A stretch of 64,000 bases of DNA from MR-S7 sp000400995 (GTDB taxonomy: Bacteria; Pseudomonadota; Gammaproteobacteria; Burkholderiales; Burkholderiaceae_C). The position numbers and the translations under genes are program-made. This document shows positions 41,301-47,794 of this stretch, one piece after another. A model generated the notes under the pieces. It was not told the origin of the DNA, ran no database searches, and saw only the letters and a program-made list of their open reading frames with translations. Where the stretch lies: the NCBI RefSeq assembly GCF_045291395.1, contig NZ_CP152342.1, forward strand, positions 4,836,001-4,900,000, in the 5' to 3' direction. The stretch's first letter is position 1; each line of letters starts with the position of its first letter.

Positions 41301-41990
41301 ACCCTGGCCGGCGTGGAAACCGCCGGCATTCCCGTGGAAGACCGCCTGGTGCAGGCCGGCGGCCGCCAGCGGCGCAGCGTGGCGCAACTGGGGCTGGAGC
41401 TGGGCGAGCGCACCTACGCCACGCTGCGCGCCGACCACCTGCGCATCGCCAACCCCGGCACCGTGGGCGTGGACCTGCGCACGCCCTCCATGCCGTTCCT
41501 GGAGGAGCTGCGCAACCAGCAGACCGTCAACCTGTCCACCGCCGACGTGCTCGAAGGCACGCCGGACTTCGAGCGCGGCACCCTCAGCGTGCTGGGCGCG
41601 GGCGTGAACCACCTGTTCAGCCGCCACTGGTCCGGCTACGCCAAGTACCTCTACCAGCATAGCCGCAGCAGCTACGTGCAGGGCAGCTCGGGCGACGTGC
41701 TCTCGGGCCGGCAGGTGCCCTTCGTGCCGCGCCACACGGCCGTGCTGGGCACCACCTGGGCCGGCGCCCAGGGCTGGTACCTGAGCGCGCGCGCCGTCCA
41801 CCGCTCGCAGCGCTTCGAGGACAAGGAGAACCTCACCCGCCGCCCCGCCGGCTGGGGCCTGGACCTGCTGGCCTACTGGGAGACGGCGGACAAGCGCTGG
41901 ATCGTCGGCGTGGCGGCGCTCAACCTGTTCGCGCCCTCGTCGCCGCGCTACTCGGAGCGGTATGTCATCGACGCGCGCTACCGCTTCTAA
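38397..41990 (+). CDS. FecR domain - TPR - outer-membrane beta-barrel fusion protein
   Basis: A 1197-residue exported protein. A signal peptide of about 26 residues is followed by a FecR-like domain (about 55-170: LAAGDSVRTREAAKMAVLFSDQTQVRLHQNTTLQVKS, then VQTPAAVAAIRGTDWDLEV). TPR-type helices span roughly 225-590 (YVALTGLGLLHLKRGEPAQALDAFLRAG, TAVAYYQLGRHADAVGALEQAIALD). The last 550 residues alternate in short aromatic strands and end in RYRF, as an outer-membrane barrel does. FecR domains normally sit in inner-membrane or periplasmic proteins; fusion to a barrel is unusual. The CHASE2-cyclase gene overlaps its end by 29 bp. Confidence 0.82.
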   Translation: MPTIALRLSACSLACALAWPCTAPAAVPPGAAAEILSLQGLGDQRPAAATQWQPARTAQPLAAGDSVRTREAAKMAVLFSDQTQVRLHQNTTLQVKSLATPAQPLTRLVLDAGRAWAQTKRADGSGLEVQTPAAVAAIRGTDWDLEVGPDGRTVLTVLSGVVELSNDQGQVRVAANEAALAEVGKAPVRLVLSRPRDRIQWVNALRADPAPHLVAEPLSAPLQPLQQALQAGDAVRARTALDAARTALPPAWQAAAESAVLLAEGDTAAARQRLLAQTRAAQEGTPAAAWLMLSDLQLMDGDSAAAEATLRAGLRQRPGHGALTAQLARAQLLADRLDDSSRTLAGHEAAQDLALALVRAELARRRGDAPATLAQYTQATQVAPQDARGWQGLGSAQAEREDTVPARRHLQQALALSARAPGAAGELGTLETLANRFDPAQDAFAQALAANPADYVALTGLGLLHLKRGEPAQALDAFLRAGVMEPRYARAKTWTAVAYYQLGRHADAVGALEQAIALDDKDPVPHLLLARIHTDLFQPGDAVAAAREGVARMPHLKSLNQIANDQQGSANLGASLAFFGLEDWALELAQQSHYPYWGASHLFLADRYPGEFNKNSALMQGFLTDPMAFGASQRHSSLLQQPGVHGSAGLTLEKEFHHRSMPAVTLNGMDNRHVPVSWFLKAQSLNSREPIDVGVSDAPAMRDESGPGDTRAEVYTLGLGLQPTERLNLFAYASHFDMRLRGRNQMDLLGLGQDYEHTRMDHTLRQGAAGLSYRWSPVEQTWFKLGRSLEHTTAANAPALFVNPPVAGVLGLAADPARRLSELQVRHTLDAAPGTRLGATLEHAVEKQTSIVEGYGPVYGAAGLADVMLFAGQNRIDRRYSSLTLALQQALSPAATLDAALGWQRIRHRVQGENMVALVAAQAVVTDTATRHDTEHTFTPRVGLVWRPAAGATLRVAYQDWQRPLSTATLAGVETAGIPVEDRLVQAGGRQRRSVAQLGLELGERTYATLRADHLRIANPGTVGVDLRTPSMPFLEELRNQQTVNLSTADVLEGTPDFERGTLSVLGAGVNHLFSRHWSGYAKYLYQHSRSSYVQGSSGDVLSGRQVPFVPRHTAVLGTTWAGAQGWYLSARAVHRSQRFEDKENLTRRPAGWGLDLLAYWETADKRWIVGVAALNLFAPSSPRYSERYVIDARYRF

Positions 41991-43929
41991 AACATGGGCG
42001 GTGGCTCTCCTGGCCCTGGCATTGGTCTGGGCCGCGAGCTTCACGCGCGTCTGGCATGCGCTGGAGTTCAAGAGCTTCGACCTGCTCGCCACGGTCACGG
42101 CGCCCGGCCCCTCGCCGCTGCCCATCGTGGTCCTGGCGATCGACGAGCCCACCTTCCAGCAGCTCGGCCAGGCGTGGCCCTTCCCGCGCAGCATGCATGC
42201 GCAGCTGCTGGAGCGCCTGCGTGCCGACGGCGCGGCGGCCGTGGGCTTCGACGTGCTGTTCTCCGAGGCCTCGCGCGAAGAGGAGGACGCCGCCTTCGCC
42301 GAGGCCATCGCCCGCTTCACCCGGCAGGCCGCGCCCGTGGTGCTGGCCTCGGCGCGCGAGCGGGCCGACAACGCCAACGCCGACCTGTGGGTGCAGGTGC
42401 TGCCGCTGGCGCGCTTCGCGCAGGCCGGGGCGATCGCGGGCGAATCCATGGTGCAGCCGGACGACGATTTCGTCGTGCGCCGCGCGCACCACCACGCGGG
42501 CAGCTTCGCCGCGCGAATGGCCGCACTGGCGGGCGGCAGGGCGCCGGACGGCACGCAGGAATACATCGTCTACCGCGGCCCGCGCGGCACCTTCGACACG
42601 CGCTCGTACTACCAGGCGCTGCTGCCCGGCCTGCTGCCGCCGGGCTTCTTCCAGGGCAAGACCGTGCTGGTGGGCCGCTCCGCGCTCTCGGCCGTGGAGC
42701 TGTCGCACGCGCAGGCCGACCTGTTCAACTCGCCCTTCGCGGCGCTGGGCGGCGAGCGCCTGTTCCCCGGCGTGGAGCTGCAGGCCACGCTGATCGACAA
42801 CCAGCTCACCGGCGCCGGCCTGCGCGGCGTGCCCGAGGGCTGGTCGCTGGCGTTGGTGGGCGCGGCCTGCGCGCTGCTGCTGGCGGCGGGGCGGCGCCTG
42901 CACCCGGGCGCGGCCGCCGCGCTGGCCGCCGCGCTGGCGGCGGGCGTGGCGCTGCTGTCGTGGGCGCTGTTCGCGCGCGGGCTGTGGCTGGCGCCGCTGT
43001 TTCCCATGGCCGCCGTGCTCGCGGTCTATGGCGCGATGGCGCTGGCGGCCTACGCGGCCACGCGGCGCCACGCGCGGCTCACGCGGGCCATGTTCGCGCA
43101 GTACGTGCCGCCCACCGTGGTCGAGCGCCTGGTCGCCCAGCCCCACCTGCTGCGCCTGGGCGGCGAGGCGCGCGAGGTGACACTGATGTTCACCGACCTG
43201 GAGGGTTTCACCACCCTGTCCGAGCTGCTCAGCGCCGAGCAGACGGTGGAGCTGCTCACGCTCTACTTCAACACCATGACGCCACTGATCCACGCCACCG
43301 GCGGCACGGTGGACAAGTTCATCGGCGATGCCGTCATGGCCTTCTGGGGGGCGCCGCTGGACGACGCCCACCATGCCGAGCACGCCGTGCGCGCCGCCCT
43401 GGCCATGCGCCAGGCCATGGAAGGGCTGGCCGGGCGCCTGCGCGAGCGCGGCCTGCCGCCCGTGCACATGCGCATCGGCCTGCACACGGGCCGCGTGGTG
43501 GTGGGCAACGTGGGCTCCGAGCAGCGCTTTTCCTACACCGCCATCGGTGACGCGGTGAACCTCGCCGCGCGGCTGGAGGGGGCCAACAAGGCCTTCGGCA
43601 CGCACATCCTGATGTCGGGCTCCACGGCCGAGCGGCTGCCGCCCGAACTGGGCCTGCGCGCGCTGGACGACGTGATCGTCAAGGGCCGCAGCGAGCCCGT
43701 GCGCGTGTTCACCCCGTGCGACGACGCGCGCGTGCGCGCCCTCAGCCGCGACGCGCTGCAGCACTTCCACGCCCGCCAATGGGCCGAGGCCGGGGCCAGC
43801 CTGGACGCTCTGCGCGCGCTGCTGCCCGGCGACCCCGCGGCGACCCGCTTGGCCGAGCGCCTGGAGCAGGCACGCCTCCTGCCTGCCACGGACGCCTGGC
43901 AGCCCGCTGTGGCGCTCGACAAGCTCTAA
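41962..43929 (+). CDS. CHASE2 domain adenylate/guanylate cyclase
   Basis: A 655-residue membrane cyclase. TM1 lies about 12-30, then a periplasmic CHASE2 sensor (FDLLATV, IVVLAIDEPTFQQLGQAWPFPRSMHAQLLERL, AVGFDVLFSEAS, FFQGKTVLVG), three closely spaced TM helices (about 290-375), and a class III cyclase domain (EVTLMFTDLEGFTTLSELL, VDKFIGDAVMAFWGAPLDD, SYTAIGDAVNLAARLEG). Both metal-binding Asp and the Lys/Asp base-specificity pair favour ATP. It starts within the FecR-TPR-barrel gene after CGGAGCG, so translation is coupled. It probably makes cAMP in response to an envelope signal. Confidence 0.92.
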   Translation: MSSTRATASKTWAVALLALALVWAASFTRVWHALEFKSFDLLATVTAPGPSPLPIVVLAIDEPTFQQLGQAWPFPRSMHAQLLERLRADGAAAVGFDVLFSEASREEEDAAFAEAIARFTRQAAPVVLASARERADNANADLWVQVLPLARFAQAGAIAGESMVQPDDDFVVRRAHHHAGSFAARMAALAGGRAPDGTQEYIVYRGPRGTFDTRSYYQALLPGLLPPGFFQGKTVLVGRSALSAVELSHAQADLFNSPFAALGGERLFPGVELQATLIDNQLTGAGLRGVPEGWSLALVGAACALLLAAGRRLHPGAAAALAAALAAGVALLSWALFARGLWLAPLFPMAAVLAVYGAMALAAYAATRRHARLTRAMFAQYVPPTVVERLVAQPHLLRLGGEAREVTLMFTDLEGFTTLSELLSAEQTVELLTLYFNTMTPLIHATGGTVDKFIGDAVMAFWGAPLDDAHHAEHAVRAALAMRQAMEGLAGRLRERGLPPVHMRIGLHTGRVVVGNVGSEQRFSYTAIGDAVNLAARLEGANKAFGTHILMSGSTAERLPPELGLRALDDVIVKGRSEPVRVFTPCDDARVRALSRDALQHFHARQWAEAGASLDALRALLPGDPAATRLAERLEQARLLPATDAWQPAVALDKL

Positions 43930-44000
43930 TGCTTGACCCCTATCAAGCCTTCGTGCCGGAGCACAGGCATGATGGAGGCGTTTTCACGAAAGGAGAAACC

Positions 44001-44345
44001 ATGCAGATCCAGGTGCACACCAACGACCACATCCAGGGCGGCGAATCGCTCGTCCGCTGGGCCCAGGACGAGGCCGCCCAGCGGCTGGCGCGCTTTCGCG
44101 AGCACGTGACGCGCGTGGAGGTCTTCTTCTCCGACGTGGACGGTGGAAAGAGCGGCACGGCCGACAAGCGCTGCGTGATCGAGGCTCGCCCCGCCGGCCG
44201 CCAGCCCGTGGCCGCGCACGCCGAGGCCGCGAAGGTGGGCGATGCGTTCGCCGCCGCCGCCGACAAGCTGGTGCGCGCGCTGGGCGACGACCTGGAGCGC
44301 GCCAAGGACCGTCAGGGCCGCGATACCATCCGCACGGTGTCCTGA
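44001..44345 (+). CDS. HPF/RaiA family ribosome-associated protein
   Basis: A 114-residue protein: MQIQVHTNDHIQGGESLVRWAQDEAAQRLARFREHVTRVEVFFSDVDGGKSGTADKRCVIEARPAGRQPVAAHAEAAKVGDAF fits the short HPF/RaiA fold (beta-alpha-beta-beta-beta-alpha) that binds the 30S decoding centre in stationary phase. It lacks the long C-terminal tail. AAAGGAGAAACC precedes the ATG. It may serve as a second HPF besides the usual rpoN-linked one. A strong terminator follows. Confidence 0.82.
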   Translation: MQIQVHTNDHIQGGESLVRWAQDEAAQRLARFREHVTRVEVFFSDVDGGKSGTADKRCVIEARPAGRQPVAAHAEAAKVGDAFAAAADKLVRALGDDLERAKDRQGRDTIRTVS

Positions 44346-44349
44346 TCGA

Positions 44350-44412
44350 TGCTTCTGTTTCGATAGCTGCTGGCGCTTTCCTGTCAAGCGCTAGAGCCTG
44401 ATTTGGCTCGTA
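44350..44412 (+). repeat. Intergenic hairpin repeat, copy 8
   Basis: CGATAGCTGCTGGCGCTTTC, CTGTC, AAGCGCTAGAGCCTGATTTGGCTCG, between the HPF gene and its terminator. Confidence 0.85.
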
Positions 44413-44416
44413 TCCG

Positions 44417-44453
44417 AGGGCTGTAGGCGCGCCCGGCGCCTACAGCCCTTTTT
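44417..44453 (+). terminator. Intrinsic terminator after HPF gene, inside the TetR 3' end
   Basis: A perfect 14-bp stem AGGGCTGTAGGCGC / GCGCCTACAGCCCT with a 5-base loop, followed by TTTTT. The right arm is also the last codons and stop of the convergent TetR gene. Confidence 0.85.
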
Positions 44454-45081
44454 CCACCATGTCGAGCAGCCGCTGGGCCACCGCGTCCATCTGCGGCCCT
44501 ACGGCACGGCCCAGGGGGCCGTCGATGACGAGCATGGCCAGGCCGTGCACGGCGGACCAGGCGAGGAACTCCGCGCCTGGCCGGCGCTCGGGCGGCAGGG
44601 CGCCGCTGGCCACCAGGCGGTCGAGCGCGGCGCCCAGCAACTGGTACGGGTCGAGCCCGCTGGCGCCGGCCTTGTCGTCGCCGCCGGGGGTGTCCGCGCC
44701 GAGGTCGCCCGCGGCCGCGAAGGCGGTGTGGAACAGCCCCGTCTCCTCGCGCGCGAAGCGCAGGTAGCCCAGGCCCACGGCGCGCACGCAGGCGCGGGCA
44801 TGGTCGGCCGCGGGCAGGTCCGGCGGCACGGTGGCCAGCTCCGCCTCCATGGCGCGGGCCACGGCGGCCAGCGCGTGGGCGCGTACGGCCTCCAGCAGGT
44901 CCTGCCGGCTAGCGAAATGGCGGTAGGCCGCGTTGGGCGCCACGCCCGCCTGCCGCGTGGCCTCGCGCAGCACGATGGCCTGCGGGCCGCCGGCGCGGGC
45001 CTGGGCGATGCCGGCCTCCAGCAGCGCGCGGCGCAGGTCGCCGTGGCGGTAGGTGGTGCGGGTGCGGGCAGAAGTGGCCAT
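44440..45081 (-). CDS. TetR/AcrR family transcriptional regulator
   Basis: A 213-residue regulator. The N-terminal helix-turn-helix is clear (YRHGDLRRALLEAGIAQARAGGPQAIVLREATRQAGVAPNAAYRHFASRQDLLEAV). The C-terminal ligand domain (GLGYLRFAREETGLFHTAF, FLAWSAVHGLAMLVIDGPLG) belongs to the WHG-type TetR C-terminal families. The start overlaps the DUF924 stop by one base (TGATG), so the two are translated in sequence. The target is unknown. Confidence 0.9.
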   Translation of the reverse strand: MATSARTRTTYRHGDLRRALLEAGIAQARAGGPQAIVLREATRQAGVAPNAAYRHFASRQDLLEAVRAHALAAVARAMEAELATVPPDLPAADHARACVRAVGLGYLRFAREETGLFHTAFAAAGDLGADTPGGDDKAGASGLDPYQLLGAALDRLVASGALPPERRPGAEFLAWSAVHGLAMLVIDGPLGRAVGPQMDAVAQRLLDMVEKGL

Positions 45082-45653
45082 CAGAACGCGCTGCCGGGCT
45101 GCTGCAGGAAGTCCCGCTCCTCGGGCGTGCTGGCGCGCCCCAGCGCGGCGTTGCGGTGCGGGTAGCGGTGGAAGCGCGCGATGATGGCCTCGTGCTGGTG
45201 TGCGTAGTCCAGGCTCTCCGCCGCGCCCAGTGCGGTGAACAGGCGCAGCGATTCCTGCTGCACGCGCAGCGACTCGCTGTGCATGTAGGGCATGTAGAGG
45301 AAGGCGCGCCGCTGCGGGGGCAGCTGCGCATCCAGGCCCTGGGCTACGGCCTCCTGCGCGAGCGCGAGCGCCATGCCGTCCTGCGCGAAGGCTGCGGGCG
45401 CGCCGCGGTGCAGGTTGCGCGAGAACTGGTCCAGCACGATGACCTCGGCCAGCCGGCCCGGCGCGTCCGTGCGCCAGTGCCACAGCTCGCCCTGGGCGGC
45501 CTGCGCGTGCAGCGCCATGAAGCGCGTACGGATGGCGGTGTCGAAGGCGTCGTCCTTGGCGAACCATTGCCGGGGCGTGCTCTCGTCGAACCAGAAGCGC
45601 AGCACCTCGGCCGCCGTGGCGGCGATGGGGGCAGGGATGTGTCCATGGGCCAA
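45081..45653 (-). CDS. DUF924 family protein
   Basis: A 190-residue protein with the DUF924 pattern: AAEVLRFWFDESTPRQWFAKDDAFDTAIRTRFMALH, GELWHWRTDAPGRLAEVIVLDQFSRNLHRGAPAAFAQD, YMPYMHSESLRVQQESLRLF, RFHRYPHRNAALGRASTPEERDFL. The family is helical, TPR-like and of unknown function. No ATG exists in this frame near the domain, so a TTG at 45653 is proposed; the ATG at 45646 is out of frame. Confidence 0.85.
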   Translation of the reverse strand: MAHGHIPAPIAATAAEVLRFWFDESTPRQWFAKDDAFDTAIRTRFMALHAQAAQGELWHWRTDAPGRLAEVIVLDQFSRNLHRGAPAAFAQDGMALALAQEAVAQGLDAQLPPQRRAFLYMPYMHSESLRVQQESLRLFTALGAAESLDYAHQHEAIIARFHRYPHRNAALGRASTPEERDFLQQPGSAF

Positions 45654-45680
45654 GTATCGCCTGCCGGCCGGCGCGGCCTG

Positions 45681-45742
45681 GATGCTTCTGAAAGAATAGC
45701 TGCTTGCGCTTGCCCAATAAGCGCTGGAGGCCGATTCGGCTA
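45681..45742 (-). repeat. Intergenic hairpin repeat, copy 9
   Basis: GAATAGCTGCTTGCGCTTG, CCCAAT, AAGCGCTGGAGGCCGATTCGGCTA. The TAG stop of the GGDEF-EAL gene (45740-45742) is at its edge. Confidence 0.85.
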
Positions 45743-47794
45743 TGAACCCGCGTGGGCGACGAAGCGTTCGAACTCCGGCAGCGGCACGGGGCGCGAGAAC
45801 AGGTAGCCCTGCGCGTAGTCGCACTGCAGCGCGCCTAGGATGGCACGCTGCTCCGGCGTCTCCACGCCCTCGGCGATGGTCTTGATGCCCAGCTTGTGCG
45901 CCATGACGATGATGGCCTCGACGATGATGCGGTCGTTCTCGTCGTGCGCGAGCCCGCGCACGAACGAGGCGTCTACCTTCAGGTAGTCGATGTCGAACTT
46001 CTTCAGGTAGGCCAGCGACGAGAAGCCGGTGCCGAAGTCGTCGATGGACACCTCGATGCCCTGCGTGCGGAAGTCCGTCAGGCACTGGCGCACCTGGGGC
46101 GAGTCTTCGACCAGCGCGCTTTCGGTGATCTCCAGCGAGATCGACTGCCGCGCGATGCCCAGCGCGTCCAGCCGCGCGCCCCAGTGCGCCACGCCGAAAT
46201 GCGGCGAGGCCAGCTGCGTGGCCGATGCGTTCACGCTGATCTGCAGCGGCCGCCCGAGCTGCGCCAGCGCGTCGGCCGCCTGGCCGAACACCCAGTCGCC
46301 GATCTCGTGGATCAGGCCCGACTCCTCGGCCAGCGGGATGAACTCCAGCGGGCTCACCATGCCGTGCTGCGGGTGATGCCAGCGCAGCAGCGCCTCGGCC
46401 TTGGCGACCTCGCCCGTGCGCAGGGTGACGATGGGCTGGTAGTGGACCTGCAATTGCCCGCGCGCCAGCGCCTGGCGCAGGTCGCGCATCAGCGCCTGGT
46501 GGTGCTCCACGCGCGCGCGGATCGCATGGGTGAAGTGGGCGAAGCGGTTGCGCCCCTCGGACTTGGCGGCGTACATGGCCTGGTCGGCGTACTTCACGAG
46601 GTCTTCGTAGGCCTGCGCGTCGCGCGGGAACACGGCGATGCCCATGCTGGCCTCCACGTGCAGCGGCACGTTGCCGATGAACAGGGGCTCGGCCAGCGCG
46701 CGGGTGATGCGCGCGGCCAGCTGCTCGATGGGCGCGCACTCGCCCATGCCGGGCAGGATCACGCCGAACTCGTCGCCGCCCAGCCGCGCCACGAGGTCGC
46801 CGTGGCGCAGGCAGCCCTGGATGCGCCGGGCCGCCTCGGCGAGCAGCTCGTCGCCCTTCTCGTGGCCCAGCGTGTCGTTGACCTCCTTGAAGTGGTCCAG
46901 GTCGAGCAGCAGCAGGGCCACCGGGAGCTGCGCCGCCTCGGCGCGCAGCATCTCGGCGCGCAGGCGGTCGCGGAACATGCCGCGGTTGGGCAGGCCGGTC
47001 AGGTCGTCGAAATTGGCCTGGCGCCAGATCAGCGCATCCTTGCGCTTCTTGTCGGTCACGTCCTTGAGCACGACGGTGGTGCCGATCTCGCGGTGCACCG
47101 CATCCTCGATGGGCGTGACGGTGATCTCCACGTGCAGCGCGTGGCCGTTGCGGTTGGTCAGCATGCAGGTGTAGCCGTCGGGCAGCGCGCGGCCGATACG
47201 GATGCTCTCGCGGCCGCTTTCGTCCACCAGCGGCACCACCTGCTCCAGCGGCCGGTCGAACGACTCCAGCGCGTGCCAGCCCAGCAGCTCCTCGGCCTTG
47301 AGGTTCATGAAGCCAATGCGCCCCTGCGCGTTGGCGACGATCACGCAGTCGTTGATGCTCGCGAGGATGGCCGCGTGCGTCAGCTCGGTCTTGCGCAGGT
47401 GCGTTTCCACGTGGTGGCGGTGCATGGCCACGCGCAGCGCCAGGGTCAGGTCGTTCTCGCGGAAGGGCTTGAGGATGTAGCCGAACTGCGCGTTGGTCTG
47501 CGCGCGCTGCAGCGTCTCGCGGTCGGAGTGGGCGGAGGCGAACACCACCGGCGTGCCCAGCTGCCCGTAGATCTGCTGCGCGGCCTCGATGCCGGTCATG
47601 CGGCCCTTGAGGTGGATGTCCATGAGCACCAGGTCCGGGCGGTGGTCCTGCGCCATGTCGATGGCCTCCCGCCCCGTGTCGGCGATGCCCACCACCTCGT
47701 GGCCCATGCGGGTGAGGCGGTCGGCCGTCTCCTCGGCGATGAGCGCCTCGTCCTCGACGACCAGCAGCCGCCATGCGCGATCGGTGATGCTCAC
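45740..47794 (-). CDS. REC-PAS-GGDEF-EAL response regulator
   Basis: A 684-residue cyclic-di-GMP protein. The receiver domain (about 8-122) has the phospho-acceptor Asp in LVLMDIHLKG and GYILKPF. A PAS domain (about 140-255: NDCVIVANAQGRIGFMNLKAEELLGW) is followed by GGDEF (about 265-430, intact RLGGDEFGVIL, with LDLDHFKEVNDTLGH) and EAL (about 440-680, with AEALLRWHHP, EITESALVED, DDFGTGFSSLAYLKKFDIDYLKVD). Both catalytic domains keep their key residues. The GTG start overlaps the stop of the upstream histidine kinase gene by 4 bp (GTGA), so that kinase is its likely partner. Confidence 0.93.
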   Translation of the reverse strand: MSITDRAWRLLVVEDEALIAEETADRLTRMGHEVVGIADTGREAIDMAQDHRPDLVLMDIHLKGRMTGIEAAQQIYGQLGTPVVFASAHSDRETLQRAQTNAQFGYILKPFRENDLTLALRVAMHRHHVETHLRKTELTHAAILASINDCVIVANAQGRIGFMNLKAEELLGWHALESFDRPLEQVVPLVDESGRESIRIGRALPDGYTCMLTNRNGHALHVEITVTPIEDAVHREIGTTVVLKDVTDKKRKDALIWRQANFDDLTGLPNRGMFRDRLRAEMLRAEAAQLPVALLLLDLDHFKEVNDTLGHEKGDELLAEAARRIQGCLRHGDLVARLGGDEFGVILPGMGECAPIEQLAARITRALAEPLFIGNVPLHVEASMGIAVFPRDAQAYEDLVKYADQAMYAAKSEGRNRFAHFTHAIRARVEHHQALMRDLRQALARGQLQVHYQPIVTLRTGEVAKAEALLRWHHPQHGMVSPLEFIPLAEESGLIHEIGDWVFGQAADALAQLGRPLQISVNASATQLASPHFGVAHWGARLDALGIARQSISLEITESALVEDSPQVRQCLTDFRTQGIEVSIDDFGTGFSSLAYLKKFDIDYLKVDASFVRGLAHDENDRIIVEAIIVMAHKLGIKTIAEGVETPEQRAILGALQCDYAQGYLFSRPVPLPEFERFVAHAGS

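Noticed and set aside
38349..42566. Minus-strand open frame of about 1405 codons opposite the FecR-TPR-barrel gene
   Set aside because: No recognisable domain, biased composition, and the plus strand has signal peptide, FecR and TPR features.
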